From UBA6168 sp965222975 (lineage in GTDB: Bacteria; Bacteroidota; Bacteroidia; Chitinophagales; Saprospiraceae): a stretch of DNA of 64,000 nucleotides. Numbering within the stretch: position 1 is the stretch's first letter; the number at the start of each line of letters is the position of its first letter. The stretch lies in the NCBI GenBank assembly GCA_965222975.1, contig CBDCVJ010000050.1, forward strand, positions 62,001 through 126,000, written 5' to 3'. A model generated the notes under the pieces. That model made no database searches. It saw only the letters and a list, made by a program, of their open reading frames with translations, and was not told the DNA's origin. Both the position numbers and the translations under genes were made by a program. Positions 45,356-54,494 of the stretch are shown one piece after another.

Positions 45356-45497
45356 GAGGCTGTCTCATAAGTACCTTCGGAGCGATAATTTGCTAAATCT
45401 CAAAGATTTAGTAAATTTAAAATCAGCGAGTTATAGATTTACTAAATCTTTGAGATTTAGCAAATTATCGCTCCGAAGGTACTTATGAGACAGCCTC
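45356..45497. mobile_element. MITE-like element K, copy 2: 61-bp perfect inverted repeat
   Basis: Bases 45356-45416 are the exact inverse of 45437-45497, with a 20-base centre. The ends are GAGGCTGTCTCATAAG as in copy 1 (34175-34305). Perfect arms over 61 bp mean recent origin or repair from one arm. There is no open frame of note and no clear target duplication. Confidence 0.85.
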
Positions 45498-45607
45498 GAT
45501 TTTGTTCCTCAAAGAGAACCTGAACCCGTTCATTATCAGAAGCCTTTCAGCCTTGAAAAACCGGTTTGATGAAATAATATAGATTATTAAAATGGCGTAA
45601 ATTCGAT

Positions 45608-45638
45608 CCTGGGGCATCATAATGCCCTAGGTTTTTTA
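45608..45638 (+). terminator. Terminator-like hairpin 57 bases before the cyclase gene
   Basis: CCTGGGGCAT (45608-45617) pairs with ATGCCCTAGG (45622-45631, one G-T), followed by six T. No gene ends nearby, so it may end a short transcript or act as an attenuator for the cyclase gene. Confidence 0.6.
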
Positions 45639-45694
45639 TCTTGCGTCAGGATATTCCCAATTGTTGAACTTGCCGATAAACCTATAAAATATAC

Positions 45695-47137
45695 ATGAAA
45701 TCATTCCTACTTAAAAATGCTTCTTGGATAGCAGGTATCTTGTTGCTTGCATCAATTGGTTTTTATTTTGTTGCGAGGCCAGGCCCGAATAAATTTATTA
45801 GTTCTTCTCAATTTCAACACACAAAAAACCAATTGGCTGAAGTATTGGACAGGCTGGAAATATTGGGGTTTGCAGACACATTGAGCGCTCAAAAAATTGC
45901 TTTAAAGGATGCACTGACTCCTTTTCAAAAAGGAGATTATGGAAAGGCAAAGTCATCCCTCAAATTATTTCTTCAAAACTATACAGAGCATTTGGAAGCC
46001 CAATATTATCTGGGTTTATCATTGCTGTATTTGGAAGAAAAACTAAAGGCACGGCAATTATTAAACGAGCTTGCAAAAAAAGAAAATTTCGCATTCAGGG
46101 AAGATGCTGAATGGTTCTCATTATTGGCCTCTTCTGATAGTTACCCTGCTGAGTGCTTGGCCAATTTTCAAAAAATAGCGTCTTCGCCAACATCAAAATA
46201 TCAGCAAGCCGCATCTGCTATAATGGCCTCTTTACAAATGAACCCCGGCCAAATTTCATTTCAAAAAACCGAAGCAGTTGATCCTGCCCAACCGCAATTT
46301 GCCATAGTTATTAAAAGTGAATATAAATGGTGGCACCAACCTCCTATCCGGGCATCCATCCTGTTATTATTACCCATTGGTGGATTGAGTCTTTTGTTAT
46401 GGAAAAAAAGAGTGAAAGAAATAAATCAGGTCATTATCGAAAAAGAGGTTGAATCAAGGACTGCGAAAATTAAATCCGAAAAAGAGGCCATTGAAAAAGA
46501 GCGCAATATTTCTGAGAAACTATTGCACAATATTTTGCCAGCAGAGACAGCAGCGGAATTGAAAAAACATGGCCATTCGAACACCAAACGCCATGAAGAA
46601 GTCACAGTACTGTTTTGTGATTTTCAGGGGTTTACAAAAATATCAGAGGAATTATCACCTGAAGAATTGGTCAAAAACCTTGGAACTTGCTTTGAAGCGT
46701 TTGACCATATTATTGAAAAAGAAAAACTGGAAAAAATTAAAACCGTCGGGGATTGCTATATATGTGCAGGTGGATTAAAAAATGGAAATAAACAGCAAGC
46801 CATTCAAGTAATTAAAGCCGCCAAAAAAATGATTTCTTTTTTAAATGAATTTAACAAAAAGCAAAAAAAAGAAAAAAAACCTCCATTTAATGGGCGGATC
46901 GGAATTAATACTGGCCCTGTAGTGGCAGGGATTGTTGGAATCAAAAAATACGCTTACGACATATGGGGCGACACAGTAAATATTGCGGCAAGAATGGAGC
47001 AAGCAAGTGAACCGGGGCAAATAAACATTTCAGGGAGTACATATGAAGCGGTTAAAAGCCATTTTAACTGCAAATACAGAGGTAAAATTGAAGCCAAAGG
47101 AAAAGGGGCTATCGATATGTATTTTATCGAAAAATAA
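45695..47137 (+). CDS. Membrane-bound class III adenylate cyclase with TPR-like periplasmic domain
   Basis: A 480-residue protein. Membrane helices at about 9-27 and 218-236 frame a periplasmic helical region (about 35-200) with TPR-like repeats (QYYLGLSLLYLEEKLKARQL). A cytosolic signalling helix (242-285) leads to the cyclase domain (about 300-478). Metal Asp residues are D309 (LFCDFQGF) and D353 (TVGDCY). Substrate residues K347 (EKIKT) and D422 (YDIWG) are the pair for ATP, and N429 and R433 are present. So it should make cAMP in response to an envelope signal. It lies alone behind element K. Confidence 0.92.
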   Translation: MKSFLLKNASWIAGILLLASIGFYFVARPGPNKFISSSQFQHTKNQLAEVLDRLEILGFADTLSAQKIALKDALTPFQKGDYGKAKSSLKLFLQNYTEHLEAQYYLGLSLLYLEEKLKARQLLNELAKKENFAFREDAEWFSLLASSDSYPAECLANFQKIASSPTSKYQQAASAIMASLQMNPGQISFQKTEAVDPAQPQFAIVIKSEYKWWHQPPIRASILLLLPIGGLSLLLWKKRVKEINQVIIEKEVESRTAKIKSEKEAIEKERNISEKLLHNILPAETAAELKKHGHSNTKRHEEVTVLFCDFQGFTKISEELSPEELVKNLGTCFEAFDHIIEKEKLEKIKTVGDCYICAGGLKNGNKQQAIQVIKAAKKMISFLNEFNKKQKKEKKPPFNGRIGINTGPVVAGIVGIKKYAYDIWGDTVNIAARMEQASEPGQINISGSTYEAVKSHFNCKYRGKIEAKGKGAIDMYFIEK

Positions 47138-47189
47138 TCATTTTATGAAAATTGGAAATTTTCGGGAAAATATTCAATTCACATTCATT

Positions 47190-47318
47190 AGAGATGTTCG
47201 TAAATAAGTAATCCTAATGTGTTTCCTCCCCCCAGCCCTCCCGTATTTATCGGGAGGGCTGGGGGGAGGAAACATGGGGTAACAAATTCCAAAATTTTAT
47301 TTATGAACAACTCTATTG
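47190..47318. repeat. Palindromic element J: GC-rich 23-bp perfect hairpin in an outer inverted repeat
   Basis: GTTTCCTCCCCCCAGCCCTC with CCG (47221-47243) pairs perfectly with 47251-47273. Outer arms AGAGATGTTCGTAAATAA (47190-47207) and TTATTTATGAACAACTCT (47297-47314) match at 16 of 18. No target duplication is evident. It ends about 50 bases before the next start codon. Confidence 0.7.
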
Positions 47319-47366
47319 GTTAATATTTTTTCCTATTACCTATATCATTAATCTAAAAAAATTCTT

Positions 47367-48938
47367 ATGAAAACAATCAAGTTCTTATTCCAAATCCTTT
47401 CTGCCATAGTATTTGTTTTTTTAATAAATCCTGCGGAAATCGACGCCCAAGACCTCACTGTGTCAAAGGACATTAAACAGGCCCCTACCTATTGTGACGA
47501 CCTCTTTTCAAATACTAAGACAATGCTTCAAAAAAAGGCGAACACTCGATGTAGTACCATGAAATCTACGCTACAATGTACCGATAGAAAAACCGGATCA
47601 GTAATTTACCAAACGTTTATCGTCCAACCTAAATCCGATGGTTGCCAAACAACCATTAAAGTAACCGATGAAACTGAGAATAAGTTAGTTTCCAGAGGAG
47701 GAACAGCCGATTTTTCAGTGGCAGTTTTACAAGAACAATGTGCCAGGGGTGGCGTGACTTTGACGGCCTATGTACCTGGAAACGATAATGCTACCGGACA
47801 AAGTCCGTATAAATTTTCCTGGATTGCAGACGGCAAAGAAATAGACAAGGACATGCGTGTAGAATGCGTTTCAAAAGAAAAGGTCACGTTGAAAGTAACC
47901 AAAGTCGCAACTTATGAAGTTGTCACTAAAAATATTTCCATTGAGGAAGCCCGGTCGAGGGGTGGGGGTACAGCAATGGGCACAAATAAAACTGTTACTT
48001 ATTGCGATGAACTGATTTCGACTACAAAAAACGCATTGCAAAAAAAGGCAAACTCAGGTTGTAAATCCACTAGAACAACCATTCCATGCCAAGACCGTAA
48101 ATCCGGGGCTGATGTTCAAGTTGTAATCATGGCCCACCCTGCTAAGGGCAATTGTCGTACGACCGTAAAAGTAACCGACATCACGGCAAGTCAACTAAAA
48201 ACGAGAGGAGGGAAAGCGGATTTTGAAGTCGAAGTCATGCAAGAAGAATGCCCCAAAGGAGGTGTTACTTTAACTGCCTATGTACCAGGAGACGGCAGTC
48301 CTGATAAAAAGAAGTCTTATGATTTCAAATGGATGGTTGGCAGTGAAGCGTCTGATTCTGATGAACAATCAGATGGCGAAGTGTTTGACTCTGACCAGCA
48401 GGCTGAATGTGTTTCAAGCGAGGAAACAACCCTTATAGTAACCGACATCGAAACTGGACAAACGGTTGTCAAAAACATTACGCTTGATCAAGCAGTTTCG
48501 AGGGGTGCTGTTGATTATAAAATGATTGGGTTTGAAAAAACCGCCTGTTTCGGTTCTTGTCCTGTATTCAAAGTAAGTATTAACAAAAGTGGAAAAGCTT
48601 TCTGGCATGGAATAGCCAACGTAGATAAGATCGGTACATGGGAAGCAATCGCCAGCAAACAAACGCTGGAAGAAATAAAAGATAAAGCTTTCAGTGTCAA
48701 TTATTTCGACTATTACAGCAAATACCCTGTAGATGCCACTGTTGTTGATGCATCAAGCACGATCACATTTTTGAGGATCGGCGATATGGTAAAATCCATC
48801 AACAACACTATGGATGCGCCAGAAGAACTAAGCCAGTATGAGGAGTTCCTTGCAGAAATAATTTCTACTTTAGACTGGAAACAGGTTAGAAATACCGATT
48901 CCTCTGATAGATTGCATAGTTCGGGTGATCGGAATTGA
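47367..48938 (+). CDS. Secreted protein with two 170-residue Cys-rich repeats and a DUF6438-type C-terminus
   Basis: A 523-residue exported protein (signal peptide about 1-27). Residues 41-200 and 211-380 are an internal duplication with a period of 170: TYCDDLF/TYCDELI, KKANTRC/KKANSGC, RGGTADF/RGGKADF, GGVTLTAYVPG in both. Six Cys repeat in register (43/213, 62/232, 71/241, 93/263, 125/295, 167/348), so disulfide-linked domains are likely. The end (about 383-510) has GFEKTACFGSCPVFKVSINKSG, the mark of DUF6438. Function is unknown. A good terminator follows. Confidence 0.8.
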   Translation: MKTIKFLFQILSAIVFVFLINPAEIDAQDLTVSKDIKQAPTYCDDLFSNTKTMLQKKANTRCSTMKSTLQCTDRKTGSVIYQTFIVQPKSDGCQTTIKVTDETENKLVSRGGTADFSVAVLQEQCARGGVTLTAYVPGNDNATGQSPYKFSWIADGKEIDKDMRVECVSKEKVTLKVTKVATYEVVTKNISIEEARSRGGGTAMGTNKTVTYCDELISTTKNALQKKANSGCKSTRTTIPCQDRKSGADVQVVIMAHPAKGNCRTTVKVTDITASQLKTRGGKADFEVEVMQEECPKGGVTLTAYVPGDGSPDKKKSYDFKWMVGSEASDSDEQSDGEVFDSDQQAECVSSEETTLIVTDIETGQTVVKNITLDQAVSRGAVDYKMIGFEKTACFGSCPVFKVSINKSGKAFWHGIANVDKIGTWEAIASKQTLEEIKDKAFSVNYFDYYSKYPVDATVVDASSTITFLRIGDMVKSINNTMDAPEELSQYEEFLAEIISTLDWKQVRNTDSSDRLHSSGDRN

Positions 48939-48959
48939 ATGAAGCACAATCTTCCGACA

Positions 48960-48996
48960 GCGGTGTTACCACTTTTCAAGTGGTAACACCGCTTTT
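48960..48996 (+). terminator. Terminator after the DUF6438 gene
   Basis: A perfect 15-bp stem GCGGTGTTACCACTT / AAGTGGTAACACCGC (48960-48974 / 48978-48992, loop TTC) followed by TTTT, 21 bases after the stop. Confidence 0.85.
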
Positions 48997-49315
48997 CAAG
49001 TGCCTAGGCAGCCCTTAACTGAAAAGATCTTAAATTATTATTGATTTTACTGATAACATTTCTGATGATAGGTGATAAATGATTAGGGAATTATAAATGC
49101 CCTCCATCGCAGATGAATGGGTATTTGTCTTACATTTTTGCTCATTGAAATAGATTTAAAAATGGAATCAAATGAAGCAATTGGTCTATTATTGCAGTAT
49201 AATAAATGGTGGCAAGAAAGAATCCTGGTGAACGTCAATAGCTGAATCTGCAAAAATATTACTGGTTTTGTAATGTTTTCGTTTATATTGATTCCGCTTT
49301 TATTAAAAAACCAAT

Positions 49316-49924
49316 ATGAAGGCACCATTCATTTCTACTTTGGAAAAAGAAATAGTTACGCAAATGAACAGTGAGCAGGAACTACTGTCTGAACTTAAAT
49401 TGGGTTCATCGATTGCTTTTGAAATGTTGTATAAGCAGCATTTCAAAATGATTGCTTCCTTGATTACAAGAATGGGCGGCAAACGGGAAGATGTTGAAGA
49501 TGTTTTTCAAGAATCCTTGTTTGTGCTGGTAAAAAAAATCAGGGAACCGGATTTTAAATTGACTGCGAAAATCGGAACTTTTCTTCATGCTGTCGCAAGA
49601 AATACTTGGTTGAAAAAAAGTCAATCCGCCCCAAAAGAAATAAACGTCACAATGGATGATATAGAAAAATTTACACTTGTAAATATAGACGATCAGGAAC
49701 ATTATAAAGAAAAGGAATTAATGATCGGTATCATATTGGACAAGATCAATACGTTGGACGAGGATTGCCAAAACGTAATCAGGATGACTTTCATAAAGAA
49801 AATGTCGCATGCAGAAGTGGCTGATATTTTAGGATACAGCTTGTCATTTATAAAAGTAAAAAAATTCAGGTGCTTGGGTTATTTAAGAAAAATGGTAGCA
49901 GACTCTCCTTTTTTTCAAATTTGA
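49316..49924 (+). CDS. RNA polymerase sigma factor, sigma-70 family, ECF type
   Basis: A 202-residue sigma factor. Region 2 is LYKQHFKMIASLITRMGGKREDVEDVFQESLFVLVKK (about 39-75) and region 4 is INTLDEDCQNVIRMTFIKKMSHAEVADILGYSLSFIKVKKFRCL (about 145-188) with its helix-turn-helix. A second in-frame Met at 49364 is equally good as a start. The gene next downstream, 55 bases on, encodes a membrane protein whose N-terminus looks like an anti-sigma domain, so the pair is probably a sigma/anti-sigma module. Confidence 0.9.
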   Translation: MKAPFISTLEKEIVTQMNSEQELLSELKLGSSIAFEMLYKQHFKMIASLITRMGGKREDVEDVFQESLFVLVKKIREPDFKLTAKIGTFLHAVARNTWLKKSQSAPKEINVTMDDIEKFTLVNIDDQEHYKEKELMIGIILDKINTLDEDCQNVIRMTFIKKMSHAEVADILGYSLSFIKVKKFRCLGYLRKMVADSPFFQI

Positions 49925-49979
49925 AAAAAGGAAGCAAATTTTAAATTATTTTAAAAACAATTAATTCAGATAAATCGAT

Positions 49980-50792
49980 ATGGCAAACGACAACATAACG
50001 GAATTAATCCACCGCTATCTTTTAAATGAAATGAAAGTAGAGGAAAAAGTAAAATTTGAAAATGAAATGTCTTCTAACGAAGCCGTCAAAAAACAGCTAA
50101 AAATGGAACAACGGTTTTTAAAAGGAGTAGAATACGCTGCCGATGCTGAGTTGAAAACAACCATCGCTAATGTTCACCAAGATTTAAAAAACAAGGGCTT
50201 TTTTAAAGAACAGCAAAACCATGAAGCTAAAATAATCAGCATCAATAAAAGGAACAGATTCCGTAATTTAATAGCCATTGCCGCCGCACTGGCAGTTCTG
50301 ATTGCATCCTGGTTTGTATTTAATAAAATAAATACACCTGATGTAAATACAGATGTTATTTATGCAAATTATTATCAGCAAGAGAAAAATATTACTAACT
50401 TTCTTCTTGACCAACCAGCCATGGGGCTTGTTCCCACTGCCGAAAAGAAATTCGAACTTGCAATAGAGCAATATTCTTTTTCTGAATATGCCAAAGCCAT
50501 TGAGCAACTTCTACCTTTGCAAAAAGAATTTCCAGACAACAAATTGATCCCATTTTATTTAGGCCTTTCCAATATTGGTCTTGGAAATATCGATGAAGCT
50601 ATTCAACTGTTAACTCCACTGAACAAAAAAGAGTTTGAACACCAAGGGGCAGTAAAATGGTATTTAAGTTTGTCGTTAATAAATATAAAAAGAATCAATG
50701 AGGCAAAGGTGTTGTTAAATGAATTAATTGAAAACAATGACCCGGATTATTCTGCAAATGCAAAAGAACTATTAAAAGAATTAAAAGTATAA
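49980..50792 (+). CDS. Anti-sigma-like membrane protein with TPR periplasmic domain
   Basis: A 270-residue protein. The cytosolic N-terminus (about 1-85, IHRYLLNEMKVEEKVKFENEM...) resembles the helical anti-sigma domains of Bacteroidota. One membrane helix follows at about 98-115 (LIAIAAALAVLIASWFVF), and then TPR-type repeats (about 155-268) on the periplasmic side. It sits right after the ECF sigma gene and 40 bases before the M48 gene. It probably holds the sigma factor at the membrane until the TPR part senses a signal. Confidence 0.78.
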   Translation: MANDNITELIHRYLLNEMKVEEKVKFENEMSSNEAVKKQLKMEQRFLKGVEYAADAELKTTIANVHQDLKNKGFFKEQQNHEAKIISINKRNRFRNLIAIAAALAVLIASWFVFNKINTPDVNTDVIYANYYQQEKNITNFLLDQPAMGLVPTAEKKFELAIEQYSFSEYAKAIEQLLPLQKEFPDNKLIPFYLGLSNIGLGNIDEAIQLLTPLNKKEFEHQGAVKWYLSLSLINIKRINEAKVLLNELIENNDPDYSANAKELLKELKV

Positions 50793-50832
50793 ACATGGCA
50801 AAACTACACCTATCCAATCACTTCCAAATTTA

Positions 50833-52383
50833 ATGACTCCCCTTACTCATAAAATATTAATTGTATTTATTTTGGCTTTTTTTTGTCAGTCCATTTTAGC
50901 TAATCCTTCCGATCAATTGGCATTAGCACAAAAGGTATTGGACAAATTATACACCGTATCCGGTCAATATATTTATGAAAAGCCAAGTCTCGAATTGGAC
51001 AAAGAAAACCAAAGGGTAGCCGCTTATCTTCCATCCAAAAACCTGATCACCATTGATGAAAAAGTGCTTTCTATTTGCAACTCCTTGGGTGCGGAATCTG
51101 AAAATGCATTGGCTTTTATCATTGGCCATGAATTGGCACATGCTTTTCAAAAAGAGGTTAGGCACGGTGGCGAAACCACCAATTTTCTTTCCTACGACAA
51201 ACACATCCACAGCAGTATAAGAACGGAAAAAGTAGCTGATATTCAGGGCGTGTTCACAGGATACCTTGCTGATTATGGCATGAAAAAAGCCATTCCTGAA
51301 GTTTTGGAAAAGATTTACAAAGAATATAATTTAACAGGTAAAAAACTCCCAAATTATCCAACTTTCGAGGAACGGTCGAATAGTGCAAATGAAGTAGTGG
51401 CATTGGTCGAAAACCTAAAAGACTTATTTGAATTAACGCCGTATTTGTTAGCGCTTGAGGAAAATGTATTGGCCATCAATAGCCTGGAATATATACTTGA
51501 ATATTATCAAGGTTTTGAAATTCAAAACAATATAGGAGTTGCTTATTTATATTCTGTTTTGGATTTGACCCCGAACGAAGAAACAGACAGATATAGCTAT
51601 CCTATCGAGATTGAAAATTCTTCCCAACTTAGGCAAATTGATATAACCAGGGGTCCTTTAAATCATATGGAAAAAATATTCAGAGATAAGACTTTAAAAA
51701 AGAGCATGGAATATTTTGATGACGCCATTAACCACAACAGAAAATACACAATTGCCAAAATAAACAAAGCATGTGCTTTAAACTTGTCAAATCAGCCAGA
51801 ACAAGCAATTGAATATTTGAATAGCAGCATATTTTCAGCTAATGAAAAAAAATCGCCCAAATACAAAATGGTATTTGCCATTTCAGAAGGGTTGTTAAAA
51901 AGGACTGACAGGGCTGCTGTATTGTTCAATTCGATAAAAGAAAACAACAATCTCTTATTATCTTCTATTGCTAATTATAATTATCAGGTACTTAAAGGGA
52001 AAAAGACTGAGAACTATTCCCAAAATTCATTGGAGATTCCAGATCGGATCATTCAGCAAGCTGATCAGCTAAAATTGGGCAGGACACGTGACTGGGAAAC
52101 ATTTATATTATCAGGTAATGAAGAAGCTGTTTTTTTTAAAAAAAAGAAAACAGCTTTATCTAAGTCATATTCTTATGGAGATGAAATTAATAATTATTTC
52201 AGTATTGTCATTTTAGCAAACAACAAAAAAAATCATCCTTCTTTTAATGATGCCATTTCCAATCAGTCGTTTCACAATGTAGTCATGGTCAAGAACAGCA
52301 TTTTTGTAAAATCAGAAAAAGGTGATGTAATTATTAAACTGGACGAAAAAGGCAATGTCCTTGAAATAGCCCGGTTTTATTAA
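50833..52383 (+). CDS. Secreted M48-type zinc metallopeptidase with TPR-like C-terminus
   Basis: A 516-residue exported protein (signal about 1-23). The zinc site is HELAH at 99-103 within AFIIGHELAHAF, with the third ligand Glu in TEKVADIQG (E132, and D136), as in M48 peptidases. Residues about 200-400 are helical with TPR-like repeats (AKINKACALNLSNQPEQAIEYL), as in BepA/YfgC, which handle misfolded outer-membrane proteins. No membrane helix besides the signal. It is third in the sigma / anti-sigma / peptidase run and is a likely effector. Confidence 0.88.
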   Translation: MTPLTHKILIVFILAFFCQSILANPSDQLALAQKVLDKLYTVSGQYIYEKPSLELDKENQRVAAYLPSKNLITIDEKVLSICNSLGAESENALAFIIGHELAHAFQKEVRHGGETTNFLSYDKHIHSSIRTEKVADIQGVFTGYLADYGMKKAIPEVLEKIYKEYNLTGKKLPNYPTFEERSNSANEVVALVENLKDLFELTPYLLALEENVLAINSLEYILEYYQGFEIQNNIGVAYLYSVLDLTPNEETDRYSYPIEIENSSQLRQIDITRGPLNHMEKIFRDKTLKKSMEYFDDAINHNRKYTIAKINKACALNLSNQPEQAIEYLNSSIFSANEKKSPKYKMVFAISEGLLKRTDRAAVLFNSIKENNNLLLSSIANYNYQVLKGKKTENYSQNSLEIPDRIIQQADQLKLGRTRDWETFILSGNEEAVFFKKKKTALSKSYSYGDEINNYFSIVILANNKKNHPSFNDAISNQSFHNVVMVKNSIFVKSEKGDVIIKLDEKGNVLEIARFY

Positions 52384-52398
52384 CACAATTAACTATTA

Positions 52399-52440
52399 AA
52401 AAAAATGGTTGCCAATAAATTTATTGGCAACCATTTTTTC
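52399..52440. terminator. Bidirectional terminator between the M48 and PDZ genes
   Basis: A perfect palindrome AAAAATGGTTGCCAATAAA / inverse (52401-52419 / 52420-52438) with A and T runs at the two ends serves both convergent genes. Confidence 0.88.
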
Positions 52441-52458
52441 AGACCATTATAGCTGTCA

Positions 52459-54483
52459 TTAATCTGTTGTCAAAACAACTTTCCTGACAAATGATTTTCC
52501 ACTTTGAGAAATTTGTAAGAAATAGGTACCCGGCCCATTTTGGGAAATATCGATATAATCACTAAAGTCACCACTAAATCTACCAAGGTCGTATTCATAA
52601 ATAGCCCTGCCAGCGGGGTTATAAACTTTCACCATTGTTTCACCTTGAGTATCCAAATCAAATTGCAGTTCGAACATACCAATATTAGGGTTAGGGGCAA
52701 GTTTTAGATTATCAACTCTAAGATCATTGGATATTTCCATGTTGACACCTTTCGATCCTAAATTACGGGCTTCATTTTCAGTAATGTTTTCCAAAGCAAT
52801 GTTCACTTCATCCACATCAATCCTTGGTTCCGTGTCATGCCTTTCTTTTTTTGACTTATTTGGAAAAACAATTGAAATGTCAGGGTCAACGTACATTAGC
52901 TTATGACCAAGTTCATCGCAATCGCAGTCTTTACAATTTTTTGTTTTAGCATAAGAAAGTATGCTTTTTGACCCACTCATTTTTTTTCCATCCCGAGTAT
53001 AATCAACTGAAATTTTATCTCCGGGAGAAAGCATATTTATCGCAATACCAATGTCTGTCCAATCGTACATTTGATAGCCATTAATGTGGGTAATTATATC
53101 GTCTTCTTCCAATCCCAATTCCTTTGCGGTTGAATTATTGACTGGTTTTATACGAACCCCCGTTTGCCCACTTTCCTTTTCCAATTCCACAATTCCAAAA
53201 AACGGGTCTTCGCATTTGTTTTTATATTCCTTTGTAGCGTCGGTACGAGGACGGAAAATAACAGGTTTGCTCGTTTTTTTCCCCTTTCGGTAAAAATGGA
53301 CGGTAGCTTCATCGCCCGGTTCGTATTTACGGAGGATGCCACCTAAATTTTGTTCCTCTCCTACCCTGTATTCGTCTATTCCAAAAATGTAATCGAAAGG
53401 TTTGATACCCGCTTTTTCCGCTGCTGTGTTTTTGATTACACTCGAGACGTAACTTCCATAAGGATTATCGAAACCAAGTGCTTTGGCTTTTTTCTCCGAT
53501 AAGTGTTCTAAATAAACTCCAAGAAATGCGCCTTTGGTAGTTCCCCATTCTTCCTCTTCCCAATCCCACTTCCAGTTGCTATCATTTTTCCCAAAAGAAA
53601 TGGATTTATTGTCATGTTGTTGTTTCTCCACGTTCCCACTCTTCGATACCTCCCGGTCTCCCCTTTTTACCAGCACATTTACCTTGTCGCCAGGTTTTAG
53701 GTTGTCCAAAACAGTAGTTACGTCATCCCAATCCAAAACAGGGTAGCCGTTAATAGCCTTGATAATGTCATCGTCTTCAAGCCCCATTTCTTCGGCTGCT
53801 GTATCGTGAATAACATTTATAGTTACCCCATCCATATCGTTTCTTCTTTCATGGCTGCTTGGCCTAACCCCTAAAAAGGCATCATCATGCCTATCCTCCT
53901 CCCAATCGAAATCGTCGTAATCCCCTAATTCCACTTCTACCGTTTTCTCTTGCCCGCTTCTTACGAAATACAGCTTGACTTTTTCGCCTGGTTCATAATC
54001 AGCTAAAATATCGGTCAGGTCCTGATTGTTACTTGTCCTTTGATCTTCGACTCCATAGATATAATCAAATGGTCGAAGCCCTGCCTTTTCTGCTGAAGAA
54101 TTTTTGACCACTTTGGAAACGTAACTTCCGTATTTGTTTTTGAAGCCCAGTTTTTCTGCCTTTTCTTTTGATATATGATCGGAGTGAATACCTAAATAAG
54201 CGGTATTATGCAAACTTGAAAAGTGTACCCCATCTGGAAGATCATTAAAATGAATATCAAAATCTCCTCGCTCAATTTTTTCTTCTATATTGGCGGCAAG
54301 GTCTTCGGCAGCGATGGCAAGATGCTCGGCACTTCTTTCTGCGGTTGCACCAACTTGTTCTGCCAAACGTTCTGCTTGTTCAGCAAGGTTTTCGGCCCAT
54401 TTTTCCCATTTGTCTTCGCTTTGTGCAGTTGCCAAAGAAACAACGGTCAGTAGAACCAGAAAAGTAAATATTAAGTTTTTCAT
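52459..54483 (-). CDS. Secreted four-PDZ-domain protein with type IX secretion C-terminal domain
   Basis: A 674-residue protein with a signal peptide (MKNLIFTFLVLLTVVSLATA) and a short helical part. Four PDZ domains of two alternating kinds follow (about 75-165, 170-255, 285-375, 385-465); kinds 1 and 3 share YGSYVSxVxKNxxAEKAG, kinds 2 and 4 share GLExDDII. The last 85 residues (NLKLAPNPNIGMFELQFDL...GTYFLQISQSGKSFVRKVV) are a Por-type T9SS sorting tail, so the protein is exported and anchored at the cell surface. No protease domain. I start at 54483, since upstream codons run through inserted element F. Confidence 0.92.
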   Translation of the reverse strand: MKNLIFTFLVLLTVVSLATAQSEDKWEKWAENLAEQAERLAEQVGATAERSAEHLAIAAEDLAANIEEKIERGDFDIHFNDLPDGVHFSSLHNTAYLGIHSDHISKEKAEKLGFKNKYGSYVSKVVKNSSAEKAGLRPFDYIYGVEDQRTSNNQDLTDILADYEPGEKVKLYFVRSGQEKTVEVELGDYDDFDWEEDRHDDAFLGVRPSSHERRNDMDGVTINVIHDTAAEEMGLEDDDIIKAINGYPVLDWDDVTTVLDNLKPGDKVNVLVKRGDREVSKSGNVEKQQHDNKSISFGKNDSNWKWDWEEEEWGTTKGAFLGVYLEHLSEKKAKALGFDNPYGSYVSSVIKNTAAEKAGIKPFDYIFGIDEYRVGEEQNLGGILRKYEPGDEATVHFYRKGKKTSKPVIFRPRTDATKEYKNKCEDPFFGIVELEKESGQTGVRIKPVNNSTAKELGLEEDDIITHINGYQMYDWTDIGIAINMLSPGDKISVDYTRDGKKMSGSKSILSYAKTKNCKDCDCDELGHKLMYVDPDISIVFPNKSKKERHDTEPRIDVDEVNIALENITENEARNLGSKGVNMEISNDLRVDNLKLAPNPNIGMFELQFDLDTQGETMVKVYNPAGRAIYEYDLGRFSGDFSDYIDISQNGPGTYFLQISQSGKSFVRKVVLTTD

Positions 54484-54494
54484 GATAAAATTAT

